DNA of 64,000 nt from Aporhodopirellula rubra (GTDB lineage: Bacteria; Planctomycetota; Planctomycetia; Pirellulales; Pirellulaceae), in assembly GCF_014192335.1 (NCBI RefSeq), contig NZ_JACHXU010000012.1, forward strand, positions 196,687 through 260,686. The letters run 5' to 3'. A program made the translations under genes and the position numbers. Below are positions 37,872 to 45,801 of the stretch, one piece after another; position 1 is the stretch's first letter, and each line of letters begins with the position of its first letter. Below the pieces are notes generated by a model. It made no database searches and was not told the origin of the DNA. It worked only from the letters and a program-made list of their open reading frames with translations.

Positions 37872-38339
37872 CTTCTCGGAGCCAGGGTGCAGAGGTGTCG
37901 GAATGGATCGTGACGGTCGCCACGAGTCTACTTTCACGCCCTGCCCCAATCAACCAACGCCCGGATGCCTTCCGCGAGGGTTCACGCGAGATCCACACGC
38001 TCATTTCACGCAGCGGGGCTCCCGTTGTTTTAGTGGTGGAGGTGCGGAGTCGCACCGCTCGGTGAATTTACACGGTTGATGCGTTAACTCCCTACTCACA
38101 CCTCCGCCGCACCACTCGACCGGCAATCTCGGCCGAGCGCGTCGGCGATCAACCTTCACAAAGAATTTTCATCGCAGTGCCGTTTTTTACGATGAACTTT
38201 TGTCGAGATGCCGTTTTGAATCCGATTGGCGATGCGGTTCGCGACTTACCGTAAACGGCATAGGTTCGTGGGAGGCTGCGTCTACCTGGATTGTGCACCA
38301 CCGCCGGACGACGGTGGCTACATTTAATACGGAATCGGT
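37872..38339. other. Intergenic region between the exported protein and thiS
   Basis: Nothing recognisable beyond sequence that must carry the promoter of the exported-protein gene. No tRNA or hairpin seen. Confidence 0.35.
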
Positions 38340-38543
38340 CTAACCGCCACCGACGAGGGTCACGACCTCGACACGATCGCCTTCGTTGACGACGTATTCG
38401 CCGTGCTGTTCACGCGGAACGACGTCCTCGTTCACTTCCACGGCAAGATAGTTTTTGGGCACCTCGACGCTCTTGATCAGCTCGTCGATCGACATCGGCC
38501 GATCGACTTCGGTAGGTTTCCCGTTGACTGTGATCCGAATCAT
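38340..38543 (-). CDS. thiS: ThiS-like sulfur carrier protein
   Basis: 67 residues with the ubiquitin-like beta-grasp pattern ([50 protein letters not shown]) and the essential C-terminal Gly-Gly, to be adenylated and thiocarboxylated. ThiS supplies sulfur for the thiazole ring of thiamine together with ThiG and ThiF. Its ATG overlaps the stop of the sugar-isomerase-like gene (ATGA, 38540-38543). No thiG or thiF gene lies next to it, so its partners are elsewhere, or it serves another sulfur pathway. Confidence 0.88.
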   Translation of the reverse strand: MIRITVNGKPTEVDRPMSIDELIKSVEVPKNYLAVEVNEDVVPREQHGEYVVNEGDRVEVVTLVGGG

Positions 38544-39541
38544 GAGGCTTCGTCAAAGGCGGCGTCGAAGGCCACGTTGGACGGCGAGAAGTCAAGCTTC
38601 TTCGTGAACGCACATGCTTCGCGAGCACCAAACGTCCGTTCCATTCCGGAATCTTCCCATTCGATCGACAACGGACCTTGGTAGTCGATTACGTTGAGAG
38701 CACGGATGATTTCTTCGAAGTTCACGCCGCCACGACCGGGGCTGCGGAAATCCCATCCGCGTCGTGGGTCGCCAAAGTTCAGGTGGCTGCAATTGATGCC
38801 CGATTTGCCGTCGAGGGTGACAATCGCGTCCTTGATATGGACATGGTAAATGCGATCGGGGAATGCACGAATGAATTCAACCGGGTCGATTCCCTGCCAA
38901 ATCAAATGGCTCGGGTCGAAGTTAAACCCGAACTCGGGGCGATGGTCGAGTGCTTCGAGGGCCTTTTGAGCGGTGTGAATATCGAACGCGATTTCGGTGG
39001 GGTGAACTTCCAGAGCAAATCGAACACCGCACTGGCCGAACACGTCGAGGATCGGATTGAAACGCTCGGCGAGCAATTCGAATCCCGCGTCGATCATCTT
39101 TTGCGGAACCGGTGGGAACGAATACAGCAGATGCCAGATGCTGCTGCCGGTAAATCCATTGACCACATCGACGCCGAATTTCTGAGCCGCACGTGCGGTG
39201 TTGGCGAGCTCTTCGGCCGCCCTTTGGTTCACGCCCGCCGGGTCACCGTCACCCCAAACATAGTCGGGAAGGATCGCTTGGTGGCGTTCGTCGATATTGT
39301 CCAGCACGGCTTGGCCGACGAGGTGAGCACTGATTGCCCGGCACTGCAGATTGTTTTTTTCGAGCAACGCGTGGTGTTTGTCGCAATAATCGTCTTCGGC
39401 CAACGCTCGGTCGACTTCGAAGTGATCGCCCCAACAGGCCAATTCGATGCCGTCATAGCCGAAGTCCGCGGTCATCGCAGCCATTTCGTTGATCGGCAAA
39501 TCGGCCCACTGACCGGTAAAAAGTGTGACGGGACGAGGCAT
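38540..39541 (-). CDS. Sugar phosphate isomerase/epimerase-like TIM-barrel protein
   Basis: From the ATG at 39541 it is 333 residues of an AP-endonuclease-2/xylose-isomerase-like TIM barrel. Visible features are [19 protein letters not shown] at the first barrel strands, Glu and His ligands ([16 protein letters not shown]), then [29 protein letters not shown] and a late [15 protein letters not shown], consistent with a divalent-metal site. Related proteins isomerise or epimerise sugars or inosose. It is translationally coupled to thiS. It is not a true xylose isomerase (XylA), which is longer and has different metal-site motifs. Confidence 0.87.
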   Translation of the reverse strand: MPRPVTLFTGQWADLPINEMAAMTADFGYDGIELACWGDHFEVDRALAEDDYCDKHHALLEKNNLQCRAISAHLVGQAVLDNIDERHQAILPDYVWGDGDPAGVNQRAAEELANTARAAQKFGVDVVNGFTGSSIWHLLYSFPPVPQKMIDAGFELLAERFNPILDVFGQCGVRFALEVHPTEIAFDIHTAQKALEALDHRPEFGFNFDPSHLIWQGIDPVEFIRAFPDRIYHVHIKDAIVTLDGKSGINCSHLNFGDPRRGWDFRSPGRGGVNFEEIIRALNVIDYQGPLSIEWEDSGMERTFGAREACAFTKKLDFSPSNVAFDAAFDEAS

Positions 39542-40026
39542 TGAGGATGCTCCTGAGATTGAAAACGGGTTGAGCGAGTGATACAGCGTGCGGCGATCAT
39601 TTTGCGCCACAATTACCCTTAAGGGCAATCAGGGGATAGAATGGTCGCCGGTGGGCCCCCCAATTCCCCCGCATCGATTTCCTACGGTAACCGAAACCGA
39701 ACGAGAGGATCGCATCGTCATGCTGTTTCAGGTACTGCCCAACGAAAAAACGCAGTTGGAATACGAGAAACATGCCGTGTGGATGCACTTTGTCGATCCG
39801 GGTTGCCCGATCGAAACGGACCAGCGGGGCGTTGTCCAAAACGGTTCGATCCCAAAGTGCTAAATCGCCCTGGGAACGTGTCCGAGACAATGGTGTCATC
39901 CCCATGCATCGTTACTGTTAAGCTGCCCGAGTCGCTCAGCTTCCTCGCAAAGGGTCGGAACACAATTGCAGTGTCCACGCCCAATCCTATTCAATCTCAT
40001 CCTTGTCTCGAATTCGGAAACCTCCA
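39542..40026. other. Intergenic region between the isomerase-like gene and a lipoprotein
   Basis: No supported gene on either strand. It should contain divergent promoters for the isomerase-thiS pair and the lipoprotein. Confidence 0.35.
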
Positions 40027-40410
40027 TTGAAAAAGACTGTCGTTTCGTCCGTTTGTTGCCTCGCCCTCTCTCTGACCCTCGGATGCGGAATCGAGGAGGC
40101 ACTCAGTTCCCCGGAAACCATCGAGCAACCCAAGACGACCAACGTTTTGGAAAATGCGACGGAAGAAGAAATCCAAAAGACTCGCGACCTGATTGCGGAG
40201 GAGGAAGCGAAAATGGAAGAGTTCTACAACGCCGGCCCCTACAAAGACGCGATGGATCGAAAAAATGCGTTGGCCCGCGAAGAAGCAGAAGCATACCGAG
40301 CGGAAAACGCAGACAGTGATGCTTCCTCCGACCCAATCACACCTCCCAATGAGCTGGCCTTGCCGGTTGGTTCAGCCGGTCCTCGCGATGCACTCGCTCT
40401 GCCCGAGTGA
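40027..40410 (+). CDS. Small putative lipoprotein
   Basis: From a TTG at 40027 the product is 127 residues with MKKTVVSSVCCLALSLTLGC as a signal peptide. The lipobox (T-L-G-C) is slightly off the consensus. The remainder is charged and probably helical (EEEIQKTRDLIAEEEAKMEEF, split here as EEEIQKTRDL and IAEEEAKMEEF), then disordered. An earlier TTG at 40003 opens the same frame. It faces the secretion operon convergently. No family recognised. Confidence 0.55.
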   Translation: MKKTVVSSVCCLALSLTLGCGIEEALSSPETIEQPKTTNVLENATEEEIQKTRDLIAEEEAKMEEFYNAGPYKDAMDRKNALAREEAEAYRAENADSDASSDPITPPNELALPVGSAGPRDALALPE

Positions 40411-40643
40411 GCAGGTGGAGCATCGCGTGAAAGCGTGAAAAATCACCTTCATCATGCGACAATAAGCAGCGAATTTTCAATGCGGCGAACAGTGACGCGG
40501 CTGACATCGACACGGCTCACACAAACGATTCGTAAAAAGTGGAGCAACGAGGAGTCGGCGAGAGGAGACGCCGTCTTATTGAGCGAAGCGTTTGGAAACC
40601 CTGCGTCCAGCCCGGTACCGGAACAGGGAGTGTGGCCGGAAAC

Positions 40644-43106
40644 CTAACTGCCGCCTAGCCAGATCCAAAACCGGCGTGCCAGCGACCGTTTGTCCTGAAG
40701 TGCGAGGTATCCGACTTCGCCGCACCGTACCGCGTCCGCTTTGCTGGGCGGCAATTCGATGATGGCCTCAAAACGAGGCGAGATCCACTCAACGGTTGGG
40801 GCACCTTGTCGGGCCGCCGTGTTCGGAACGACCGGTACCGGACCTCCCGCACTCGCCGCGAGTGCCGGATGCGATACCGTGACACTGCCTCGAGGACGCA
40901 TCTCCGTCGGAATGATGTCGAGCCATTGGCCACCGCGGAAGCAAACTCGAAGAGGCTGCTGTTTAACGAACGCCTCGCGATACGCGTTCATTTCCTCTTC
41001 ACCGATCGACAATAGCAATTCTTTGTGCGACCGGTTCCCGATTCGTGTCAACTCATCGCCGACGGAAACGAATTGATCATTGAGTTGATGGATCAGCGGC
41101 GTCAAAATCTCACCATCACGCGTCGCTTTCACTTTCAACGATGCAACCTGTTCGTCCAACTCGACGAGTTTGCGGCGGAGGCTTTCACTTCGCTGAGTCG
41201 ACGCCTCGGCGAGTCCCAACAATTCACTGTGTTCGTTGCGTTGCCACTTGATCGCTTCGGCTTCCAACTGAAACTGAATCTCATCGCGTTGAACTTCGAT
41301 CTCCTCGTTCTCGATCTGCATAACCACTTGGCCCGCCCTAACGAACTCTCCCGTATTCCAATAAACGTGGCGTACAAACCCGCTCACCGGAGATCGCAGG
41401 ACCTCTTCGCCGGAGAATCTCGCTACGACGGGAACCTCGACGATTAGCGGCGAGGGGAGCGCCAAGAAGAATTGACCGATCGTCATGATTGTTAAGGCAA
41501 CCCACGCGATCCGCCGACGGTGTGAACCACGCGAGAATGATTCGCCGGATCCGGTATATGTCCAAATCCGGTAGCACCATCGTGTCGCGGGAATCACCGC
41601 CCACAACATCAACGCACAAGCGGCGACTAATAATCCGAGAGGCCCAGCCCACATCGACACCACAATTACCAAACCGCCCATCCAGACGAATTGGAAGACA
41701 ATCGACGCGGCGGCGTGCAGGGTCGCGAAACCACTCCGCCATCCAGACAGATGACTCGCCGCCGGAACGAGTCCGAACAAACGATGCTCGATACGTCCGC
41801 CCAGGAGTTTGCGTCCTTGCTCGCGGAGGTTGGGAATGTCAACGAGATCCGAAACCACGTAGTAGCCGTCCAACCTGAGCAACGGGTTGGCGTTGACGAG
41901 CAGCGTGGCGGGTCCTGCGAGAAAAAAGACTTGCGCCGCAACGTGAGCGATCACTCCACCGGGAAACAACCACCAAACCCACAACGCGATGCTGGCGCAG
42001 ATCAACTCGAAGTACACGCCCCCCAACGCGATCGCGACACGAGATCGCCGCTGAGGCAATTTCCACGCGTCCGTTACGTCGACGTATGCCAAAGGTGCGA
42101 ACAAAAAGAACATCACACCGGCCCGACCTACGCGGACTCCATAATGACATGCCGTGCAAGCGTGTCCCGTTTCGTGGATGACCTTCAATACCATCCAGGC
42201 ACCAATCATCACCAACCATTGGTTGGAATCAAAGATCCGCAGCAATTCTCCACTCAACCTCGAATGCTGCGACGCGGCGAACAGCATCGAGACGACAATC
42301 CCAACGCAGGCTAACACCCTCACGTACCCGCCGAGCAATGGTCGGACGATCGGCGTCACGCGTTTGGCCCAAGGAGCGGCGTGCAAAAGCGGCAACCGGA
42401 GACTGATCACGTAGCTGCACCAGGTCACCAGCGAGGCGAACAGGGCAGCCACACGACTTTTGGCTTCCGTCGCACCCTCGGGACTCGGTCGTTGCTGTCG
42501 TGGTTCGGTCTGTTCTTTGTCAAACAGAGTCTCCACAGAACTCGGCTGCGATTCACTCGCGAGGGCACGCTCGATTGATGGCGTTTCGACTGTGGGGTCC
42601 GCAGCGGGGGATTGCGTGATCGCGATTTTTTGTGCGACGAGAACACCGATGAAGTCGGCAACATCCTGCGGCGTCCAATCCAACCCGTCATCACTGAGTT
42701 GCTGAACAATTTCGGTGACCGATCGTGTGCCATCGAGCATCATGGCGACGTGGTATTCAGCGGCACCAAACTGAAAATGGACTCCGGTCCCCGCGTGCAC
42801 GCACCGGGCCATCGAAATACCAGCGATCTCGATCGGCGTAAACTCGACGTCGGGATCGATTTGGATCATCGTCGGCGAAGCAGGCACAGGCTGCGGCGTT
42901 GCCTCGGCCGTTGCGTTCGTTTCCGCGACGCGGCTCGCGGATGAATCATTCGGTACAGAATCGGGATTCGGCGACGCCCGATTGTCTTTCTCCGGCGCAG
43001 CGTCAGGCAACACCGACCATCCCGCTTTCGCGAAGAAGGGCTCGCTTTCATTATTCGCAGTCACGTCGCGAGACGTTTGCGAATCACTGCCTGTTGGCTC
43101 GCGCAT
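40644..43106 (-). CDS. PqqD-like / M50-type membrane metalloprotease / HlyD fusion protein
   Basis: The 820-residue protein has three recognisable parts. Residues about 110-165 resemble PqqD (FGAAEYHVAMMLDGTRSVTEI, split as FGAAEYHVAMML and DGTRSVTEI). Residues about 240-545 form a polytopic membrane domain of the site-2 protease type, with zinc motif HETGH at 311-315 and NPLLRLDGYY with its Asp at 413. Residues about 560-800 form an HlyD-like adaptor with lipoyl pieces (LRSPVSGFVRHVYWNTGEF) and a long coiled coil. The ATG overlaps the upstream stop (TAATG); a start two codons earlier is possible. It is the last gene of the four-gene operon opposite the giant adhesin. No ABC ATPase accompanies it. 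Confidence 0.85.
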   Translation of the reverse strand: MREPTGSDSQTSRDVTANNESEPFFAKAGWSVLPDAAPEKDNRASPNPDSVPNDSSASRVAETNATAEATPQPVPASPTMIQIDPDVEFTPIEIAGISMARCVHAGTGVHFQFGAAEYHVAMMLDGTRSVTEIVQQLSDDGLDWTPQDVADFIGVLVAQKIAITQSPAADPTVETPSIERALASESQPSSVETLFDKEQTEPRQQRPSPEGATEAKSRVAALFASLVTWCSYVISLRLPLLHAAPWAKRVTPIVRPLLGGYVRVLACVGIVVSMLFAASQHSRLSGELLRIFDSNQWLVMIGAWMVLKVIHETGHACTACHYGVRVGRAGVMFFLFAPLAYVDVTDAWKLPQRRSRVAIALGGVYFELICASIALWVWWLFPGGVIAHVAAQVFFLAGPATLLVNANPLLRLDGYYVVSDLVDIPNLREQGRKLLGGRIEHRLFGLVPAASHLSGWRSGFATLHAAASIVFQFVWMGGLVIVVSMWAGPLGLLVAACALMLWAVIPATRWCYRIWTYTGSGESFSRGSHRRRIAWVALTIMTIGQFFLALPSPLIVEVPVVARFSGEEVLRSPVSGFVRHVYWNTGEFVRAGQVVMQIENEEIEVQRDEIQFQLEAEAIKWQRNEHSELLGLAEASTQRSESLRRKLVELDEQVASLKVKATRDGEILTPLIHQLNDQFVSVGDELTRIGNRSHKELLLSIGEEEMNAYREAFVKQQPLRVCFRGGQWLDIIPTEMRPRGSVTVSHPALAASAGGPVPVVPNTAARQGAPTVEWISPRFEAIIELPPSKADAVRCGEVGYLALQDKRSLARRFWIWLGGS

Positions 43107-44779
43107 TACCATCCGACCACCCAACCGATCTTGCGCAGCGGAACACGAACCCACTTCCAAACCCAGGGACGCGTCGGCCCGAGAACAACGGCTTCACCCC
43201 GCATCCCCACCCGCAACTCGGTCGCGGACGTCTCATCGTTAGTCATTTGCTGCGACACGAACATCGGCGTTTCGGGTTCGAGGAACATGTCATGATCAAC
43301 GGATACCCGTTCGTCCATCGTTGGCATCGGTGTTTTGGCGATGAAGACGTTTTCGTCGTCACGGATGGTTGCCGATGGCCAAATTGATCCGATCTGTGAA
43401 CGGAAATCGGTTCGCCCCACGGCGGGAAAGTAGAATTCGACGGGCGCGTTGTGTTCAACGAATCCGATCTCAACTTCTGGAATTTCCAGCTCGACCTCCA
43501 AACTGCCGTTGGGTGCGATTTCAAGCAGCGTTTGACCGATCTCCAACGGCGTCCCGAGTGAATGCTGCAGGTCGCCTTGAATCACGACTCCATCAATCGG
43601 ACTGGTAACAATCAATTGACTCAGACGTCGAGTAATTAACTCACGGCGGCGCGACAGTGATTTACGTTTCAGTCCTGCTAATTGAGCTTGCGCGATCTGC
43701 CCGCTCGCCAATCCGATGTCTTCGTCCTTGGTCGCTTCAGCGATTTCCGAAGTGATCGCTTCGAGTTCGATGCGTAAGGGCCGCCCGTCGAGTTCGATCA
43801 ACGGATCGCCCTTGGAAACACGATCCCCCGGTTGAACGTGGGCCACTAAAAGTGTCGCGTCAATCGGCGCGGCAACCCGGCGTGAATTCATCGCCGTGAC
43901 CGTCGCCGCGGCAGGAATGCGATAGGAAACGGGAATGCATGCCAACATCAGAACCAGCAGTGCGGCGATACCGAACGTTCCCCGCTTGGACCACCACCGC
44001 GACAACACACTGGCGATTCGTCCGAGTTGGCCGCTGGCAGGACGACTAAAAAAGACCGTCGCCGTTGCATCTACCGCTTCTTTGGGCAACATCTCCGCAA
44101 AGCGTTTCAAGACCGTGTTGTCGCCCTGAGGCGGACGAATCCAAATGCGACCGAACGATTCAACACCACTCCGATTAGCAGCATTCGAGTTGGCAGCATT
44201 CGGGTCGACACCCGTCTCTTGATCGGCACCGGCATCCTGTGATTTTTTTGGAATCAATTCCACAACGAGGTTTGCCGACTCCCAGCGAACGATCGCCTTC
44301 AATTCTTCGGGCGTCGGATTCTTTTCGAGACGGCTCTTCAGCGATTGATAGATCGAATTGTCCGCACCGAGCCAACCAAGTCGTGAGTCGAGCAAACGCG
44401 ACAACCGCCCGCCGCGTTCCGCGTCGCCGCCACGGATCCCCCAACCCAATCGCACCGTATGATCGGGAAGCCTTTCCGCGATCTGAGTAACGATGCATTG
44501 AGCCGCCACGTCTCGATCCGGAGACGCGGCGATCCCCGTCAGCAGCGGATGCCACAAGAGTTTGAACTGACGCGCCGCCATCGTTGCTGCCGTTCGCAGC
44601 GCAATCATCTCTTGCTCCGGCGCAGACGGATGCACTTTCCTGCCGTCTTGTGGATTCGACTGAACCACCGATTGCACGTCAGCACTGCCGTTTGCCGCAC
44701 CACTGCGCATCACGGGCGATGCGACGGGATTGGCCGTTGCTTTTGGATTGCCGTGAGTGACAGGTGAGCTGGAATGCAT
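43106..44779 (-). CDS. HlyD-type adaptor with an N-terminal GAF-like cytoplasmic domain
   Basis: 557 residues. The N-terminal about 240 residues are soluble and look GAF-like in predicted pattern (AAMTRQFKLL through VELIPKKS), followed by a single membrane helix at about 268-285 (FGIAALLVLMLACIPVSY). After the helix come the two lipoyl halves (VAAPIDATLLVAHVQPGDRV near 302-322 and IVTSPIDGVVIQGDLQHSLG near 398-418). Between them is an alpha-hairpin shorter than in classic HlyD. A beta-barrel tail follows. It continues without a gap into the M50-HlyD gene (TAATG). The GAF call is tentative. The protein likely bridges inner and outer membrane parts of an export machine. Confidence 0.78.
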   Translation of the reverse strand: MHSSSPVTHGNPKATANPVASPVMRSGAANGSADVQSVVQSNPQDGRKVHPSAPEQEMIALRTAATMAARQFKLLWHPLLTGIAASPDRDVAAQCIVTQIAERLPDHTVRLGWGIRGGDAERGGRLSRLLDSRLGWLGADNSIYQSLKSRLEKNPTPEELKAIVRWESANLVVELIPKKSQDAGADQETGVDPNAANSNAANRSGVESFGRIWIRPPQGDNTVLKRFAEMLPKEAVDATATVFFSRPASGQLGRIASVLSRWWSKRGTFGIAALLVLMLACIPVSYRIPAAATVTAMNSRRVAAPIDATLLVAHVQPGDRVSKGDPLIELDGRPLRIELEAITSEIAEATKDEDIGLASGQIAQAQLAGLKRKSLSRRRELITRRLSQLIVTSPIDGVVIQGDLQHSLGTPLEIGQTLLEIAPNGSLEVELEIPEVEIGFVEHNAPVEFYFPAVGRTDFRSQIGSIWPSATIRDDENVFIAKTPMPTMDERVSVDHDMFLEPETPMFVSQQMTNDETSATELRVGMRGEAVVLGPTRPWVWKWVRVPLRKIGWVVGW

Positions 44780-44854
44780 GATACGTTGTACCTTCGGAAG
44801 TCGTTTTTCGAATTCTGCTGGATTGATTGGGATGACCGGAGAGCGGACAGGTTC

Positions 44855-45754
44855 TTAGCGTCTCGTCGCGCCGCGCAGCGATGCTTGACCAGGAACAACA
44901 TCCGGCAGTGTTTGCCCCGGTGTGATCCGCATCGACAGTCGATCTCCGGGGCGGAGTTGGTTTTCGGGATTCGGAATCAAAACACGGATCAACACCGTGC
45001 CGCTTTCGCCATTGATCGCCGGTGCAATCGACTCGATCTCGGCGTCGACGGTTTGCCGTGCCGCGCGAAAGTAAACTTGGGCTGCCATTCCAGGCCGCAT
45101 CGCAAACGAAGACTCCGCCGGCACGTTGAAGACTCCGATCAACACATCCGTTCGAATCAAACGCAAAATGGCGGCGTTCCCGGGAGTGACCGCGGCGCCC
45201 GCATCAAGGCGTTTCGCCGCAACAACCCCATCAAACGGCGCGAGAACTCTTCGCTGCTGAACCTGCAATTCCAACCGTTTGAGTTCGGTTTCGCGGAGCC
45301 GTTTCTGTTCCACTGCGATTTGCAACCGGGCGTTGGCCATTTCGAGGTCCATCTTTGCCCGGCGGAGTTCCTCGGCGCCGGCCATGCGATCGGTGTGCAG
45401 CGTTTGCAACTGTTCGACACGATAAGTCTGCAGTGTTCGCGCGGCTTCGGCGGACTTAACTTCACCTTCCATCGACGCTTGCATCATCGCTACCTCAGCC
45501 GCGGCCCGCTGGATCCCGTCGTCGAGCTGCGCGAGCAGTTGTCCCTCACGGACCAATTGCCCGAGTTCCACCGGAACCGCGACCAGTTGGCCGAACTCAT
45601 CGGTACTGAGTTCAACATCACGAATCGCTTCGGCGAATCCTTCGTAGCTGGTGTGAGTCAACGCGGTCGGATCCGCCGCGTTGACCGGCGATGTTGCGGC
45701 GACCATCGTGACGAAGACGCTCATCAGGATCGCCGCAGGGTACAGACGATTCAT
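44855..45754 (-). CDS. Periplasmic adaptor (HlyD/RND-MFP type)
   Basis: From the ATG at 45754 the product is 299 residues with signal peptide MNRLYPAAILMSVFVTMVAATSPVNA and no lipobox. The first lipoyl half (TDEFGQLVAVPVELGQLVREGQLLAQLDDG, split as TDEFGQLVAVPVEL and GQLVREGQLLAQLDDG), a coiled hairpin, the second half (RRVLAPFDGVVAAKRLDAGA) and a beta-barrel are all present. An in-frame ATG 13 codons upstream (45793) is an alternative start. GAGAG lies seven bases before the chosen ATG. It lies 48 bases after the outer-membrane channel gene and 75 bases before the second adaptor gene. Confidence 0.85.
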   Translation of the reverse strand: MNRLYPAAILMSVFVTMVAATSPVNAADPTALTHTSYEGFAEAIRDVELSTDEFGQLVAVPVELGQLVREGQLLAQLDDGIQRAAAEVAMMQASMEGEVKSAEAARTLQTYRVEQLQTLHTDRMAGAEELRRAKMDLEMANARLQIAVEQKRLRETELKRLELQVQQRRVLAPFDGVVAAKRLDAGAAVTPGNAAILRLIRTDVLIGVFNVPAESSFAMRPGMAAQVYFRAARQTVDAEIESIAPAINGESGTVLIRVLIPNPENQLRPGDRLSMRITPGQTLPDVVPGQASLRGATRR

Positions 45755-45801
45755 TTTAGCTCTCACGTTAATGTTCTGAATGTTCTCGGACATGTGCAAA
45801 C

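Noticed and set aside
38540..39541. True xylose isomerase partner for xylulokinase
   Set aside because: The protein is a short sugar-isomerase-like TIM barrel, about 100 residues smaller than XylA and far from xylB.
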